Below are positions 51,742 through 64,000 of a DNA stretch of 64,000 nucleotides, piece after piece; positions within the stretch are counted from its first letter, which is position 1; each line of letters begins with the position of its first letter. The notes under the pieces were generated by a model. That model saw nothing but the letters and a program-made list of their open reading frames with translations. It did not search any database and was not told the DNA's origin. This stretch comes from Petrosia ficiformis (Eukaryota > Porifera > Demospongiae > Haplosclerida > Petrosiidae): the NCBI GenBank assembly GCA_947044365.1, contig OX345636.1:56151746-56215745 (forward strand). Reading direction: 5' to 3'. Both the position numbers and the translations under genes were made by a program.

Positions 51742-52641
51742 ATGGCTAATAGTAAGTGAATTATATATCTCTGCATTTGTTGTTATAAACACTTGATACA
51801 TTAGATAAATAAGTTACTAATATCTCTTGAAAGTAATTATTAATATAATATTTATTTAATTATTAATAAACAAGTACTGGTTTGTGTATATTATATAACA
51901 TGTATTTGTTAAATATGTGTGTTACTTGTCATGTTATTATAATCACGTATTGATTGTTTATTATCAGGTGAATATCAGTTGGGATGGAGGACATACCACT
52001 CCACTGTAGTCATTAATAATGTCTTATATAGCTGGGGAGGAGACCAGGGGGACCTTCCTCAAGTACACAACAATCAAGAGAAGAAGAAGAGTACATCTTC
52101 CATTGATTTATTTGATTTACAAATGTTTACATGGGAGAGGAGATCTACTACAGGTACTGCACCTGTATCAGTGATGAAATATGCTTGTACCTACATAAAC
52201 AATAAAATCTTCTACTATGGTGGAGTGTGTAAATATGATGATTGCTTTCATAACAACTTATACGAACTCAATAACAAATGGAGGGAGGTGGTTAACAGTA
52301 CTCCTGATAATGTACCAATGAAAAAGATGAGATGTGGAATGATATCATTAAAAATCAACGGGAAATATAATTTATTACTTTTAGGAGGATATGGACCAGT
52401 ACCAGTCACTATACCCTCCCATTCCCAGTATATTCCTAATCCTAATATACCGAATCGCTGCATCACAAATGAAGCACACATGATGTGTGTTACTACATCA
52501 CCAGGTATTACATGACTCACATTATGTATTACATCATAATGATATCATGTATTTTCTTCAGGTCAATGGATAGTACCTATCATAACAGGTACTCGTCCAC
52601 CACCATGTTTTGGATTTACTATGCATACACTTCATAATAAC

Positions 52642-54275
52642 GAAATCTCTTCTTGCCCTCTTCAGGACGGACGAAACTAGCTCTGCAGTATTATTATATT
52701 TATCAGAATATAGGGAAAAACTAGAACCCAATTAAGTAGTTTATTCCTTTGTGTTTATATGATGTGATGAGGATAAACAAAGACTCAATAGAGTCCATCC
52801 TTGACATGTTGTATATACTTACTCAACACCTCATAAAATTATATATAAATGGGATGAAAATGCCATGTGTGTTCAACAGCTACACCTTGAAAGTAGTACA
52901 AAGCATATTTGAAATTGTCTTAAACAAAATACTGAAATAGTGTTGTTCTGAGTTCAAACCTTTCAGCCATTTTCTAGTTACAGTCATTTGTCTTTGTTTT
53001 TGTCCTATTGACCTTTAGGGGCCTAATGGTTATACGGTAGATATCATAACTTAAAAATGGTCAAAACATGTACACATACACTCAATAAACATGTCTACAT
53101 AGAATATTTAGTGTATCGCTATTGTCAGATTTTCCAATTGTCATTTAATCATTACAGTGTGTATAATGGAGTTTGTACGAGTTTAACATGAATAAATTAA
53201 AAACCACAAACCACATGAATGTGTTATATGGTGCATTTGTGTACTTTTAGGTACTGAGTTCATATTTTTTGGAATTTTTCGATTACGAGTAGCCATTTTG
53301 TTGTTATACTCAATTTGATTGTTTTGGCCCAATTGACCTTTAGGGGCCTAATGGTTATTTGATAGATATGATAACTTAAAAATAGTCAAAATTTGTACAC
53401 ATACACTCAATAAACATGTCTACACAGGTTATTTAGTGTATCGCTACATTTTCATTTGACAATGGTGAATTAACTATGAGATGGGTGAAAACACTTACTC
53501 TGAAAGTTCATTTTTCTCTTCAAATTTAAATTGCTGAAAATGAAAACCACAAATGATATGAATGTGTTAATGAGTGCATTTGTGTACTTTTAGGTGCTGA
53601 GTTCATATTTTTGGGAAATTTTTCATTTATATATAATTTTATGAGGTGCTGAGTAAGTATATACAACATGTCAAGGATGGACTCTATTGAGTCTTTGTTT
53701 ATCCTCACCATATCACATACACACTCATCACATAACAATAAAGTACTTAGGTTTTAGTTTTTCACGAGGCTACAGTGATTACATTGTTACCGCCTATATT
53801 AATTCAGAACAGGACATTCTCAATCTGAAAGCAATTATTCTCAAAGTTAAATGGTTCAAAAATTGCTATAGAAACCAGGAAAACCACATACAGCTCAATG
53901 ATAGCATACACCTTTTAAACTACACTATAATAATGGCTATCTTGCCTGCATCCATTTTGGTGATGGATCAGCTGGCCAGGAATAGACAAGTGCCATAACT
54001 ACATCCCATTTGATGATGGGTCAACTGATGAGATGTAAAAGGATCATGCTGAAAGAATAACTCCTTCATAATATAATATAGAGAAATATAATAAATGAAA
54101 TACCACTTCCACATAACAACTCTACATAAGAATACACAGCTAGAGTAAAGGCAAAACACAAAGAAGCAATATTAATGTACAGTTGTTATGTGGAAGTGGT
54201 ATTTCATTTTGTTGCCAAAGCCATCTTGTTCCTGTGCTTTTTCAGCTTTGATATATATCGCTACATACTCTTTCA
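52642..54275. mobile_element. Insertion interrupting the Kelch region, with inverted and direct repeats
   Basis: An 83-bp inverted repeat pair (52768-52850 and 53625-53707, one mismatch seen) encloses about 770 bp. Inside are two direct repeats of about 105 bp (53019-53125 and 53341-53444; ggggcctaatggttat, acacatacactcaataaac). The outer limits are set by loss of gene homology on the left and the start of microsatellite on the right, so they are approximate. No transposase was recognised. A fold-back-type element or a compound of two insertions would fit. Confidence 0.6.
54098..54206. repeat. Perfect 26-bp inverted repeat
   Basis: tgaaataccacttccacata... (54098-54123) is repeated inverted at 54181-54206, separated by 57 bp. 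It sits at the right side of the insertion that broke gene C and could be the remnant of a small fold-back element. Confidence 0.75.
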
Positions 54276-54499
54276 TTATTCCTCTATATATATATATATA
54301 TATAATATACATAATTATGTACAGTAAGTACATATTTACGTCCATACTTACGTACATACTTATGTACAGTACATAATTGTGTATGTATGTATGTGCATAC
54401 AGGCGTACATATATTCGTATGTACATGAATATATGTATGTCTAGATAATTACATTCCCTAGATACAGCATAACAATGTACCAACACTAGAAACATAGGA

Positions 54500-56200
54500 A
54501 TATACATGTAGTGTGTATTATACGTATATGTATGTATGCATGCATGTATGTATGTATGTATTTATGTAAGTATACATGTATAAATATGCATGTACTTGTG
54601 TATGTACATATGTACGTAGGTATTCATGAAATGTATGTATGTATGTACATACATACATACATGTACCTACTTACATGTGTACATGTATATGTAAGTGTGT
54701 ATGAATGTATGTACCTGTGTGTACACTGTATTAATTTACGTACATACGTACAATGTATGTACTACATACGTTCACATGTATGTGTGCACATGTTTGTATC
54801 TGTGTATGTATGTATATATGTACTTATTTATGTATGAATGTATGTATGTATGTGCGCATGTATGTATGTGTATTTATAATTATATGTATGTACGTATATA
54901 CTTACGTATGTACATGTACCAGCGTACCTACGTACGTACGTATGTATGTGTTTGAGTATGTGTGCACATGTATGTATGTACTTACATGCATACTATGTAG
55001 ATATGCAGTGTTCTGCCCACACTGGTCGGCAATGGTCAAGAATAACCACCTCTCAGATGAATTAACAACCTCTTAGATAAATTAACCACCTCTTAAATAA
55101 ATTAACCACCTCTCAGATAATACATATATAGGCTACTGAGACAGTATTAAGTATAAACTGGATAAACAACACAAAATGCATGTAGAATCCAACCACCATT
55201 CTAAATACCCTGGGCAGAACACTGGATATGTATGCATGTATGTATGTAGATATTTGTATCTGTGTACATATGTACTTATGTGTATGAGTGTATGTATGTA
55301 CATACCTGTAGATACTTACTTATGTTCGTGTACCTATAAATGCACCTACATGTACGTACGCATGTAAGTATGTATGTATATATGTACATATGTAAATACA
55401 TGAAACAAGGGAAATTTCTGTCATTAATGTTACAGGAATATGGTGAACTGTTATTTAAGAAAAACTATACAGAAATCAGTGTTTGAAAATAAGAAACTCT
55501 TTATACTTTTCAAAACATGTTACAAGTGACTTGTCTATTTTACTTTTCTTTTTTATCACATGTGTATAATAATTACTTTTAATTAAAAATTCTAACAATA
55601 CTGTATTAGCTTATATTTTGTGTTGTTGTATACGCATTTCAGTCTATGATAATAATTGAACTTTGCCATAAAAATATGTTAAAACAACAAGGGAGGGATT
55701 CGTGGTTGTTGTAACAATACTTGTGGTTCAACAGTTTGCGCAATTTGCAGATTGGCATGCATTCTGCAGATCTTCAGTTTGCGCAATGCAATCAGCAGAT
55801 TGCAGAAATTCCCAGATTGCACGAAACATATACATGCACGTATATATGTATGTACTTGCTTACTTACGATATGTGCCTATATACACATGTACATATTGAT
55901 ATGCATATATACATGCATACATACTTACATGCATATGTATAAATATGTATTATATATGCACTCTTGTGTATACACATGTATGCATATATGCATACATGAG
56001 TTTATTTGTGTATAATCATGTATGTACGTATACAGTATATGTACATATATAACCATGTGTACATGTATGTGTACATGTATGTTATTGTATGTAAGTAGAT
56101 GTATTCTGTATGTGTTGAGTATGTGTGTATGTTAGGATGCATGTGTATATACGTGTGCATATGTTAGTACATGTAATATGTAATATAAATATATGTATAG
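54500..56200. repeat. TATG-type microsatellite in the gene C intron
   Basis: Same tetranucleotide family and same position, before the first coiled-coil exon, as 36481-39760 in gene B. The tract is interrupted by a MITE (55006-55224) and by unique sequence at about 55400-55830. Both tracts end with the shared unique motif gtgaagacacaccttcatta. Confidence 0.9.
55006..55224. mobile_element. 219-bp MITE with CAGTGTTCTGCCCA ends
   Basis: Terminal inverted repeats CAGTGTTCTGCCCA and TGGGCAGAACACTG, flanked by the 6-bp direct repeat gatatg (55000-55005 and 55225-55230). The interior has three to four tandem (a)attaaccacctct(c/t)a modules. Superfamily not assigned, because 6 bp is unusual for hAT. 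A decayed orthologous copy sits at 36597-36759. Confidence 0.8.
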
Positions 56201-58889
56201 TATATTTGTGAAGACACACCTTCATTATTATAAAACATGTAATGAATAAACAAGCATTCAACTGTTACTATTTAATTACATTCCTAGTATATCTAAATTA
56301 CACAGAATATATTAATGAAGAGTTGATAATGAAACATGTTTGGAATAATGAACAACTAATTAATAACAAGAATGAGATTCAGAAAAGTTTAATACATCAT
56401 ATTGTTGATGATAGACTACAGGAGGGAACACTTGTGACTGATTTGATTGATTCTATCAAATCACCATTCACTACACCACAACAACTAGTTAGTAAATCAC
56501 TGATCAATATTGTGTTAATAAATTATTATGTTACTTGTTCAGGAGACACAGAGAATACTGGAAAAGAAGATATTGGAGAAGGAATCAGAATTATTAAAAC
56601 TATCTGTTGAGATGAGAGAGAAGAGTGATGAAATTACAGATCTGAAGACAAGAGAGGTGTCATTAACAGATAAATCAGATACACTAGAGAAAGGTCAGAT
56701 AATTAATATAATTTATTACATGTGATTTTAATATTTGATATTATGATATTTAGAATTGGGGTTTTTAAAAGATGAAACACAAGCCTACAAGAAAATGGCT
56801 ATTACTAAAAGACAAGGTACTTATAATTAAATGTCTGTTATTCATAAATATAATATATAATATATAGAATTGAAGATTGAAAGGAAAATGTCATTAATTA
56901 AGTCACAAGAGTTGGATTTTTCAAGGAAACAGCTCAAACATTTTAGCGAGAAGCTCAAACTCACATCTACCCTTTCATCAGGTTTATATGATTACCACAT
57001 GCATATTAATTAAATTATGCTACTTTAGATGAGGAAGATTTGGAGACAATGAAAGAGGGTGAGGATTATCAGAAACCTCAAGAAACAGAACTAGTTGAAG
57101 AGAAACAGTCAAAACCTGTAGATGAGGATTAATCAGTGATTAGTGATAAAACACTAATAGCACTGGAAGGTTAGTTAAGTATTCATAATATTATACATTA
57201 TGATTAATAATTATATTATTACAACAGAGAATGAGTCACTACAGAAGACAGTTATTAGTAAGAATGAACAAGTAGAGGAACTACAGAGTATGTTAGAAAT
57301 AAAGGAGGAGAGAATGAAAGAATTAGAGACGCAACTGACAGGAAAACTACATGATGGTAAGTGGATTAATGATATCAAGAATATATGAGTGGCTAAGCTT
57401 TGAAGGAGCATCCAACTCTAATAACACAAACTGTCTAATTTTATTCCATATGAGGTATTGTCACAGGTAATTAAACTGTAGAAACAAACAGTCTCAAATA
57501 TTGCAGTAAGATTGTTGTCAGTTAACTAAGTAAATACTAGTTTTGTAATTACATGTACTATATATATATCAAGTAAGTCTATTCGGTTAATTACTAGTAA
57601 TACTAATAATTTAATAAATGATAATTGATGATTCTTCCTTTACATAGCATTAGAGTCATTACAAACAACAGTTGTTAATAAAACTACACAAATGGAGACA
57701 AAACTAAAGTCTCTAAATTCACAAATGGAGGAGTTTAAGAGGATTGAGGATGTGAAGATATTTTCCTCACATGATTCAGAGGTCTTCAAGTATCAGAGAG
57801 ATGCTGCAGCTCAGTTGAGCTGCATGATACCAGAGCGTAAGTTATATGTTTCATTTACAATTAACGGAACATCGAAGCATTTTCATCATTTTAGAAGAGA
57901 GGTCAATACAGACAACAATTAAACCTTCACAAGCAGATCTTCAGAATACAGTAGAGAATAATGAAGTACGTTTGGAAGAATTGCAAATGCAGAGAAAAAG
58001 AATAAGAGAATTGGAAGTTACTATACAGGAAATGAAACAGTTAGAGGAAACTAGAAAGACATCATCACTTGTACTGCAAAACTCCAGTGACATCATTCCT
58101 TTATCAGGTTATAATAATTACAGACTAATCTCTTAATATTAATATCATATTATTATACAGGTGCCCCTGGTCTTCATATAGCTAAACAGAAGGTGTTTCA
58201 TATTAAAGGGAATACTCTGGATTGGGGAGATTATGGGTTTAAGATGAATTTCCCAGAAGGTACCATCCCACCATCACAAGTGATTGTCAAAGCTCTTCTT
58301 GTTGGTGGTAAATTCCAGTTTCATGATGGAATGGAGCCTGTCAGTACTTTATATGTCATCTCATTTCCTGAAGAATTCCTCCAGCCTGTGAAATTACATA
58401 TACAACACTGTGTCTATCTGAAGAGTTCACGACAGTTTAAATATCTCAGTTTCATTTTAGCCCCTATAGATGAGTCAGTACCACCATACAAGTTCGTACA
58501 TAGAGGGTGGTAAATTCTATACTGATAGTCAGTATGGAATGATAGTTCGTTCCAAGTTTTGTATAATGGGTATTGGTAAGAAGATTAATGGTGTTGAACC
58601 ATACACCTCATATGATGCAGAGGAAAAATCATTATCAGATCCTCCTAGTGATAGTGAAACACAATCTACATCAGGACATGGTTAGAATAGTAATATATTG
58701 TTATAAAAATGCTTTTTATTATTAGATGAGGTTCAATCAATTGATAATGATCAGTCTAATACTGACTCATCTTCAGATGATAAGGATTTTAGTAATGATA
58801 CTGAAACACAATCAACATCTAAACCTGGTTAGTATAATAATAATAATAATTATTATTATTATTATAATCGTTAGTATAACTAGATAATG

Positions 58890-59510
58890 ATAATCATTGT
58901 GGGGCAAGCCTTGGAGTGAGATCACATAAAAAGTATTGTTATAAGACGAGGTTGTGTGCAACTACACATGCATTACTAACACGTGTAAATCTGCTCAGCA
59001 GTCTCCATATAGCTGTTCCTTCTATCTGCGTAATCTTCAGTCTTTCTTCTTTTTGCTGAGCAGTCTCCACATCTCTTATCTCCCTCTGTCTGTCTCTGTC
59101 TCTCCGACCTTACTTCTCTTTCAACATTTGCCTCCATTGTTCTTGTCTCTCTCTGTCTCTCCCACGTAATCTTCAATCTTTCTTCTCAAGCTTTGCTTGG
59201 CAGTCTCCGCAGCTCTCTCTCTCTCTCTCGATCATGACGAGCTCTATCAGTCTCTTTACTCTTACGTAATCTCGCCGCTCTTTCCTCTTTAGTTTCTGCC
59301 ACTCATTTACCTCAGTCCCTTTCTCTTTTTCTCAATTTCCTAACGAACAATGAAAAAACATGGCTTTCTCAAATTTACAGAATACGAGGATTAAAAATAT
59401 CTTCGGAATACGTACGATACAAACATACAAACAAACAAAAATACAATGCAAACTTTTCAGCTACCTCACTAGTGTGGGGCTCGCTCAGGCTCATCCCAAT
59501 TATACTTATC
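58890..59510. other. CT-rich insertion in a gene C linker intron
   Basis: The homologous intron in gene A is 122 nt (2414-2535); here it is 748 nt. The extra DNA is strongly C/T-rich (ctctctgtctctc runs) with repeated 'gcagtctcc' and 'gtaatcttca(g/a)tctttcttct' motifs, unlike the AT-rich surroundings. Probably an element of unknown class. Confidence 0.6.
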
Positions 59511-62133
59511 ATAATTATTATATTTGTATAATACTAAAACCTCATAATTGGCTCCTACTATTATTACTAATACAGAAACACAATCAATATGTGAACAAGG
59601 TTAATATATATTAATATTAACTAATAGTGGTATTTATTATTATTAATAATAATTATTATTAGATAATATTCAATCAATCAAGACAACTGACTCACTCTCT
59701 CCAGAAGACAAGAATCCTACTAGTAATACTGGAAGTGTAACACATTTCATAACTGGACATGGTTAGGATGTTATGATATTATTATCAGAATTATGAGGGT
59801 CATTGAACTTGTGTATCCAACTTTGTGGGTTGTGGCTTTCATTGTATAATTTTGAGTGGGTGTATCAAAGGAACTAGAAATCATTTGTATCACTGTTGAT
59901 ATGCTGCAAAAACCAAAATGAAATTAATTAGATTAGATAGTGTGATTAGGAGCCAAATGAAACAAAAATGATTTTGTCCCACCTACTCACCGATAATCTT
60001 CTTTCCCATATGAGGAAATTTACAAAACATGTGTCTTTTGACATCCGATGGACTGAAGTTTCAAAACTCATGTACACTGCCTCATTCTGTTCATAAGCTC
60101 CTGTTATTACTTGATTAATCACTAATAGTTGATTTTTGATAATAATAATTATATCTATTATTAATTATATAGAGGTGAGAGCCTCTGTTTCTTCTGATAA
60201 ACAAGAGACACATGAAGATGATAAATGTAAGATTTTATTAATGTCTCTCATATCATATATTTTATATTACATGTCTTATTGTCAGTACATGTTGATAATG
60301 ATATTAATACTGTTACTAATAATGATGATATTAGTACTGAATATATTATCAATACACCTGATATACAACAAGAGATAACTACTAGTTAGTATATATAATA
60401 ATACATGACTTTATATATGATCATTGTTTATTTTAGTTTCAGATATTCATGATAGTGTTCTATTAGAGTCTACACTCACTTCAGAGAATATAATTCAAAC
60501 AATATCAAGAGGAGGTATGATTGGTTTATAAATATATATACTGTTTTAAATGTCAATCTGTTATATTGTATATATTCAGTTCAAGTTACTAGTGATAGTT
60601 CTATTCCTGATAATATATACACTGGACAAGATTGTTATGTAAAGAAGGGAACAAACGGATGGTGTATGGTATTCATGGCCATACAGAATATTAAAGTATT
60701 CCTTGAGGTATTTATAACATACATTATTAATACTTATCATATGATTATTATACATTTCAGTATCTGAAAGAGGAATATTCCGATGATGATGAAGATGACA
60801 TGTTCAGGTTTTGTTTCATGGATCCTGTGAATGGATTTATTGAATTAGATTTAGTGAAAACATTTCAAGATGGTTGGACTATTGACCCAATTAGAGAACC
60901 CCTGAGGGTAACTGAACATATATAGTCTTACTCATAATAAATGTATATTCTTGTATTGTCATTACTGTTGTTGTTATTGTTATTGTTTTTCATTTTTTAG
61001 ATCAAGAAGAGAGATGCTGATCTGTTTGGTACAGTGGAACTTCCTATTCCTCCAACTTGCAGAGTGACTATCTGGTCTAAAGTATCACAAGATACTGAAG
61101 AATATTTGAGTTACACTGTACCTCTAATTGGAATTCTTTCTGATGATGTTGTTAAAATACGTATTCATCGTTTTCTAGAAACTAGTAATATATCAGGTAT
61201 ATTATATTATAACTACAATAACTGTTATAAGTCATATTTAATACTTTTATACTGATAGAATCATATCGTCATCCAACAGCTCAATCACAAACTAGTGGTA
61301 CACCACATCCTACAAACATTGATGCACATCATATAGGTTAGGAATGTACAGTGTTGCATAATCATTAAACAGTATGATTCATTAAATCAATAGCTGCATG
61401 ATTGTGATACACATTATCACCTTTTGAATTACCCATTTAGCATCAGAAGGTTATCATAGGTGAGGTGAGTGAAATGAATAACTTCATTAAGCCACAATAA
61501 CACAGGAAGAATAGTTAAATAAGAGACCATAACAACAGTTCATCCGGTCCTCATGTTATGCCCATGGTAACCTTCTGTCGCTAATCAGTATTAGTTTGAA
61601 GGTAGTGTATTGTTAAATGTATTTCAATAACTTTCAATCAGTGAATTGTAGTAGTAAAGGAAACAGCAAATCTAAGAAGTTATCTGATGAATAGCTCACA
61701 TGTCATTATGCAATACTGAATTATTTTCTATTTATATTTATTATTAAACTAGTTACTTAAGTCACATGACTATTAGTCAACAAGAACCCTAGTTATTCAA
61801 GCCCTTTTGTGGGAGTAAAGTTATTTTAATCACAACTTGATGAAATGCTTAGCTTACAAATATGATAAATGTAATATACCAAAATATATAATTTCTAAAT
61901 ACAATACATACCAAAAAGTAAAGTACATACATGTAATGAATATTAATTTTGAATCAATTATTCACAATAGTCAAATACTCAATTCATATATAGTTTTTGC
62001 CATACCATTGATATGAGGGTCCTGCTTGTACACATTATGCAATATTAGAAACAATCGTGTGTATTGCATGTGCTTGAGTATATATTTTTATTAATATTAA
62101 TATACTTTCCATTTACTATCATTGACATCACAG

Positions 62134-62436
62134 AAGGTGAAAGAAATTCTTCGTATATCCACTCCTGAAATGTCCAGACTGTTATCTTCATCTGATAATA
62201 GAATATCTCTTGCTATGGAACTGTATGGATCATCTCTGATCACAGATGATGCTTATTATCAGGCTATTGATGATTCTGCCATTACTAACATACTAAAAGG
62301 AGCTAGATTGATGAAAGAGATTACTGCATCTGTTGCTGTTAGTCCAGATAAACTGAGACAATTAATAGAAGTAATGAAGAGAGTGGAAATCTTCCAAGTG
62401 ATTAGCGAAAAGTGGGAGAGAGACATACAACGATAA
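62134..62436 (+). CDS. Alternative C-terminal helical-domain exon near gene C
   Basis: After a tcacag acceptor (62128-62133) an open exon of 100 codons runs to TAA: VKEILRISTPEMSRLLSSSD at the start and LRQLIEVMKRVEIFQVISEK near the end. Predicted all-helical. Its layout (L..LL..D.RI.LA..L...LIT, then a central helix, then a P-x-x-L helix pair) parallels the last domain of genes A and B, so it may be a diverged member of the same death-fold-like domain. It opens in phase 0 while the preceding gene C exon ends in phase 1, so this join would be out of frame; it may be captured from another gene or be a relic. Confidence 0.55.
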   Translation, partial: KVKEILRISTPEMSRLLSSSDNRISLAMELYGSSLITDDAYYQAIDDSAITNILKGARLMKEITASVAVSPDKLRQLIEVMKRVEIFQVISEKWERDIQR

Positions 62437-62595
62437 CACATTAATAACACATGTTTAGTAAAAATACTATTTGAGCTATATAATTATATCAAAAATAAAA
62501 AAATATTTTTTACTAGCAACGCCTAAAATTTTACAATATATTTATGGCATAATTTCACTGGCAGTTACATGAAGGAACATCCTATTTTTTCTTGG

Positions 62596-62710
62596 ACTCT
62601 TGTATGGAATATTGCACAAAATTCTTCAATGCTTTGTACGAAATACGTGGTCCATACATAGATGCAGCTAACAAGATCAAGAAATTCACACAAGTAAAGA
62701 TAAACTAGGA
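62596..62710 (+). pseudogene. Relic of the ancestral last exon of gene C
   Basis: From about 62605 the DNA matches gene B 42762-42870 closely (attcttcaatgctttgtacg, aaatacgtggtccatacata, gatgcagctaacaag), then has an internal deletion and loses frame. The 3' flank homology continues past 62760 (gaattaactt.cac). The first half of the exon is missing. Confidence 0.85.
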
Positions 62711-63520
62711 GTTCACATTATAGTGGTTTAGTTCTGTTCGTTTGATTATTTGTGTGTGATGAATTAACTTCCACATTCACACGTAATTAAAACGCAGTGC
62801 CTCCATACCTAGGGAAAATTCCCTACATTTAGGGATGAATTTTGTTATTTAGGGTCTAGGGGGGGGGAATTTTATAAATGATAGATATCTAGGGAAAGTT
62901 TGACTCAAAACTGATTTAAGTGTATTTACACATAGAAAATTATACATATTATAACGCTGACAACAGCAAAGTGATCATAATAGTCACAATAAATGTGACA
63001 TCAGCATGCACCCAATCGTGAATTATAATCGGCAGTAACACTGTAGCAGCAATGACTGCACTGTATTAAATGTAACAAGTATCAGGTTCAACCTGCTCTC
63101 TTTTAACTCAGCAAAGCTTACCATCCAGTTGTGTCGATTTCAAACCAGATCAGGAAATGTATAAGAGAATGAAGAGCAGCATATATGACTCTGAAAGTGC
63201 TGAGACAGATTAATCTGCTAACCTGAAGTCCTCACTGTTAAACTCATTTCTTGTTGTGTTGATATTTTTGTTATTTTAAGCTACAGCGGCGAGGCCACGC
63301 ACCAAAGGTGCTTCATTGCATATCTGCATTTATAACTGACCCCATCATTTGTATAAGTTTATACATGACATGTACTGTGTACACTGTACTGGTATATTAT
63401 GTGTGTTTGTGTTTATCTGTTCTTGTGTTTGTGTTTTGGAGGTACTCCAAACAACAATAGTTATCATCCACAGTTGCAATGATTGTATGAATATATTTAT
63501 TTGTTATTTTTTATTATTTA
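62711..63520. other. 3' flank and intergenic sequence
   Basis: It shares the downstream flank with gene B at first, then becomes unique. A short G-run (gggggggg) lies near 62861. No gene seen. Confidence 0.45.
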
Positions 63521-63529
63521 CAAAGATTC

Positions 63530-63660
63530 ACTAAGATGTTTAGCAGCAAAAGTTTACTCCAAACAACAATACTTAGAAAAGGTCACGAACAAAAACATTG
63601 TGTCTTTTGCAGCTAAACAACTTAGTGAATCGAGAACTGTGGAGACTGCTAATGATTATC
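63530..63660 (+). CDS. Possible single exon of an unassigned gene
   Basis: Reading LRCLAAKVYSKQQYLEKVTN then FAAKQLSESRTVETANDYH, ending at a cat|gtatgc donor-like site. The codon and residue mix looks coding (amphipathic, charged) and differs from the AT-rich flanks. No family recognised and partner exons were not found before the window ends. Confidence 0.3.
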
Positions 63661-64000
63661 ATGTATGCTAACATTCTCTAGTTATGAATTTATAACTTTT
63701 TAAATAATTGAACACAGACTGTGCAGGACCATTGCTGTTAGGGTAATTATACATGCACAAGAATTAATGAATGTGTACTTACTGTGTCCCAATTGTGAGG
63801 GTCCTGTACAGTTCACATTTAGAAATTGTATACCCAGGTCAACAGGCAACATTTAATTTGAAATCTCTGTTTGGGTGGCTGAAATTCCCTAAGGGGCACA
63901 AATACCCCTCATTCTTCTGTATACCATGCCAATCAATTACACCCTTGGAAATGTCATAACATTATTAACTGCTATACAATGTGTATGTGACACAAGAATT

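Larger units (their letters stand above)
51742..61336 (+). pseudogene. Gene C: broken Kelch-coiled coil-ZU5 paralogue
   Basis: Kelch exons: 51742-51751 (ATG plus 7 nt), 51968-52504 and 52562 onward. After HNN at 52641 the paralogous sequence stops, and an unrelated insert reads to TAG at 52678-52680, so a 221-residue truncated Kelch product is the most this start could give. Exons 4 and 5 of gene B are gone. Downstream exons persist: 56306-56487, 56543-56693, 56754-56816, 56868-56981, 57029-57169, 57228-57356, 57648-57836, 57895-58107, 58161-58680 (ZU5), 58726-58827, 59576-59599, 59663-59761, 60173-60226, 60286-60384, 60437-60514, 60580-60707, 60761-60907, 61001-61196, 61259-61336. Further lesions: an AAA-to-TAA stop at 57130-57132 and a 2-nt loss at 58495/58496 that shifts the ZU5 frame after PPYKF. 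The UPA-like exons remain clean and very close to gene A. Confidence 0.88.

Overview
The window looks like a piece of an AT-rich, intron-rich invertebrate genome, most probably a demosponge of the Amphimedon type. The basis is short introns (about 45-150 nt) with clean gt...ag ends, a tandem family of ZU5-domain genes, many small hAT-like elements with 8-bp target duplications, and no operons or bacterial signals. The species is inference; the eukaryotic gene structure is seen directly.

The main content is a tandem plus-strand gene family. Gene A (927-4991, 5' end outside the window) encodes coiled coil, ZU5, an acidic/Ser linker, a UPA-like beta region and a C-terminal all-helical domain. 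Gene B (33229-42890) can be reconstructed completely: 15 coding exons, 1094 codons plus stop, and the order Kelch propeller (six blades), coiled coil, ZU5, UPA-like region, helical death-fold-like domain. Gene C (51742-61336) is a third copy broken by an insertion after Kelch blade 3, a nonsense codon, a 2-nt frameshift and loss of the usual last exon; a different helical last exon lies at 62134-62436 and a relic of the old one at about 62596-62710. A separate small family member, gene D (45742-49981), ends with the last Kelch strand, a Pro-rich tail and an acidic end. A decayed D copy sits before gene B, so the repeated unit was probably D + (Kelch-coiled coil-ZU5). The architecture (propeller as possible sensor, coiled coil as oligomeriser, ZU5-UPA and helical domain as output) resembles intracellular immune or cell-death adaptors. 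That functional reading is inference.

Between A and B (5-33 kb) is a transposon-rich stretch. It holds a minus-strand NADP-isocitrate dehydrogenase copy (7569-18059) that lacks its N-terminal exons, carries a frameshift, and has a 388-bp hAT-like MITE inside a coding exon. One of its introns holds a dead non-LTR-like retroelement (8366-11655) inserted in a TACAG microsatellite. Further hAT-like elements, a nested transposon pair, relics of minus-strand transposon-type genes (19164-19860, 22133-23595), a 150-176-bp tandem repeat (24777-25383) and a minisatellite (27736-28660) follow.

The homologous intron of genes B and C is expanded by TATG-type microsatellites (36481-39760; 54500-56200), and each has further MITEs in it. 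Most long open frames in those satellites are translation artefacts. The last kilobase has one unassigned coding-like exon (about 63530-63660).
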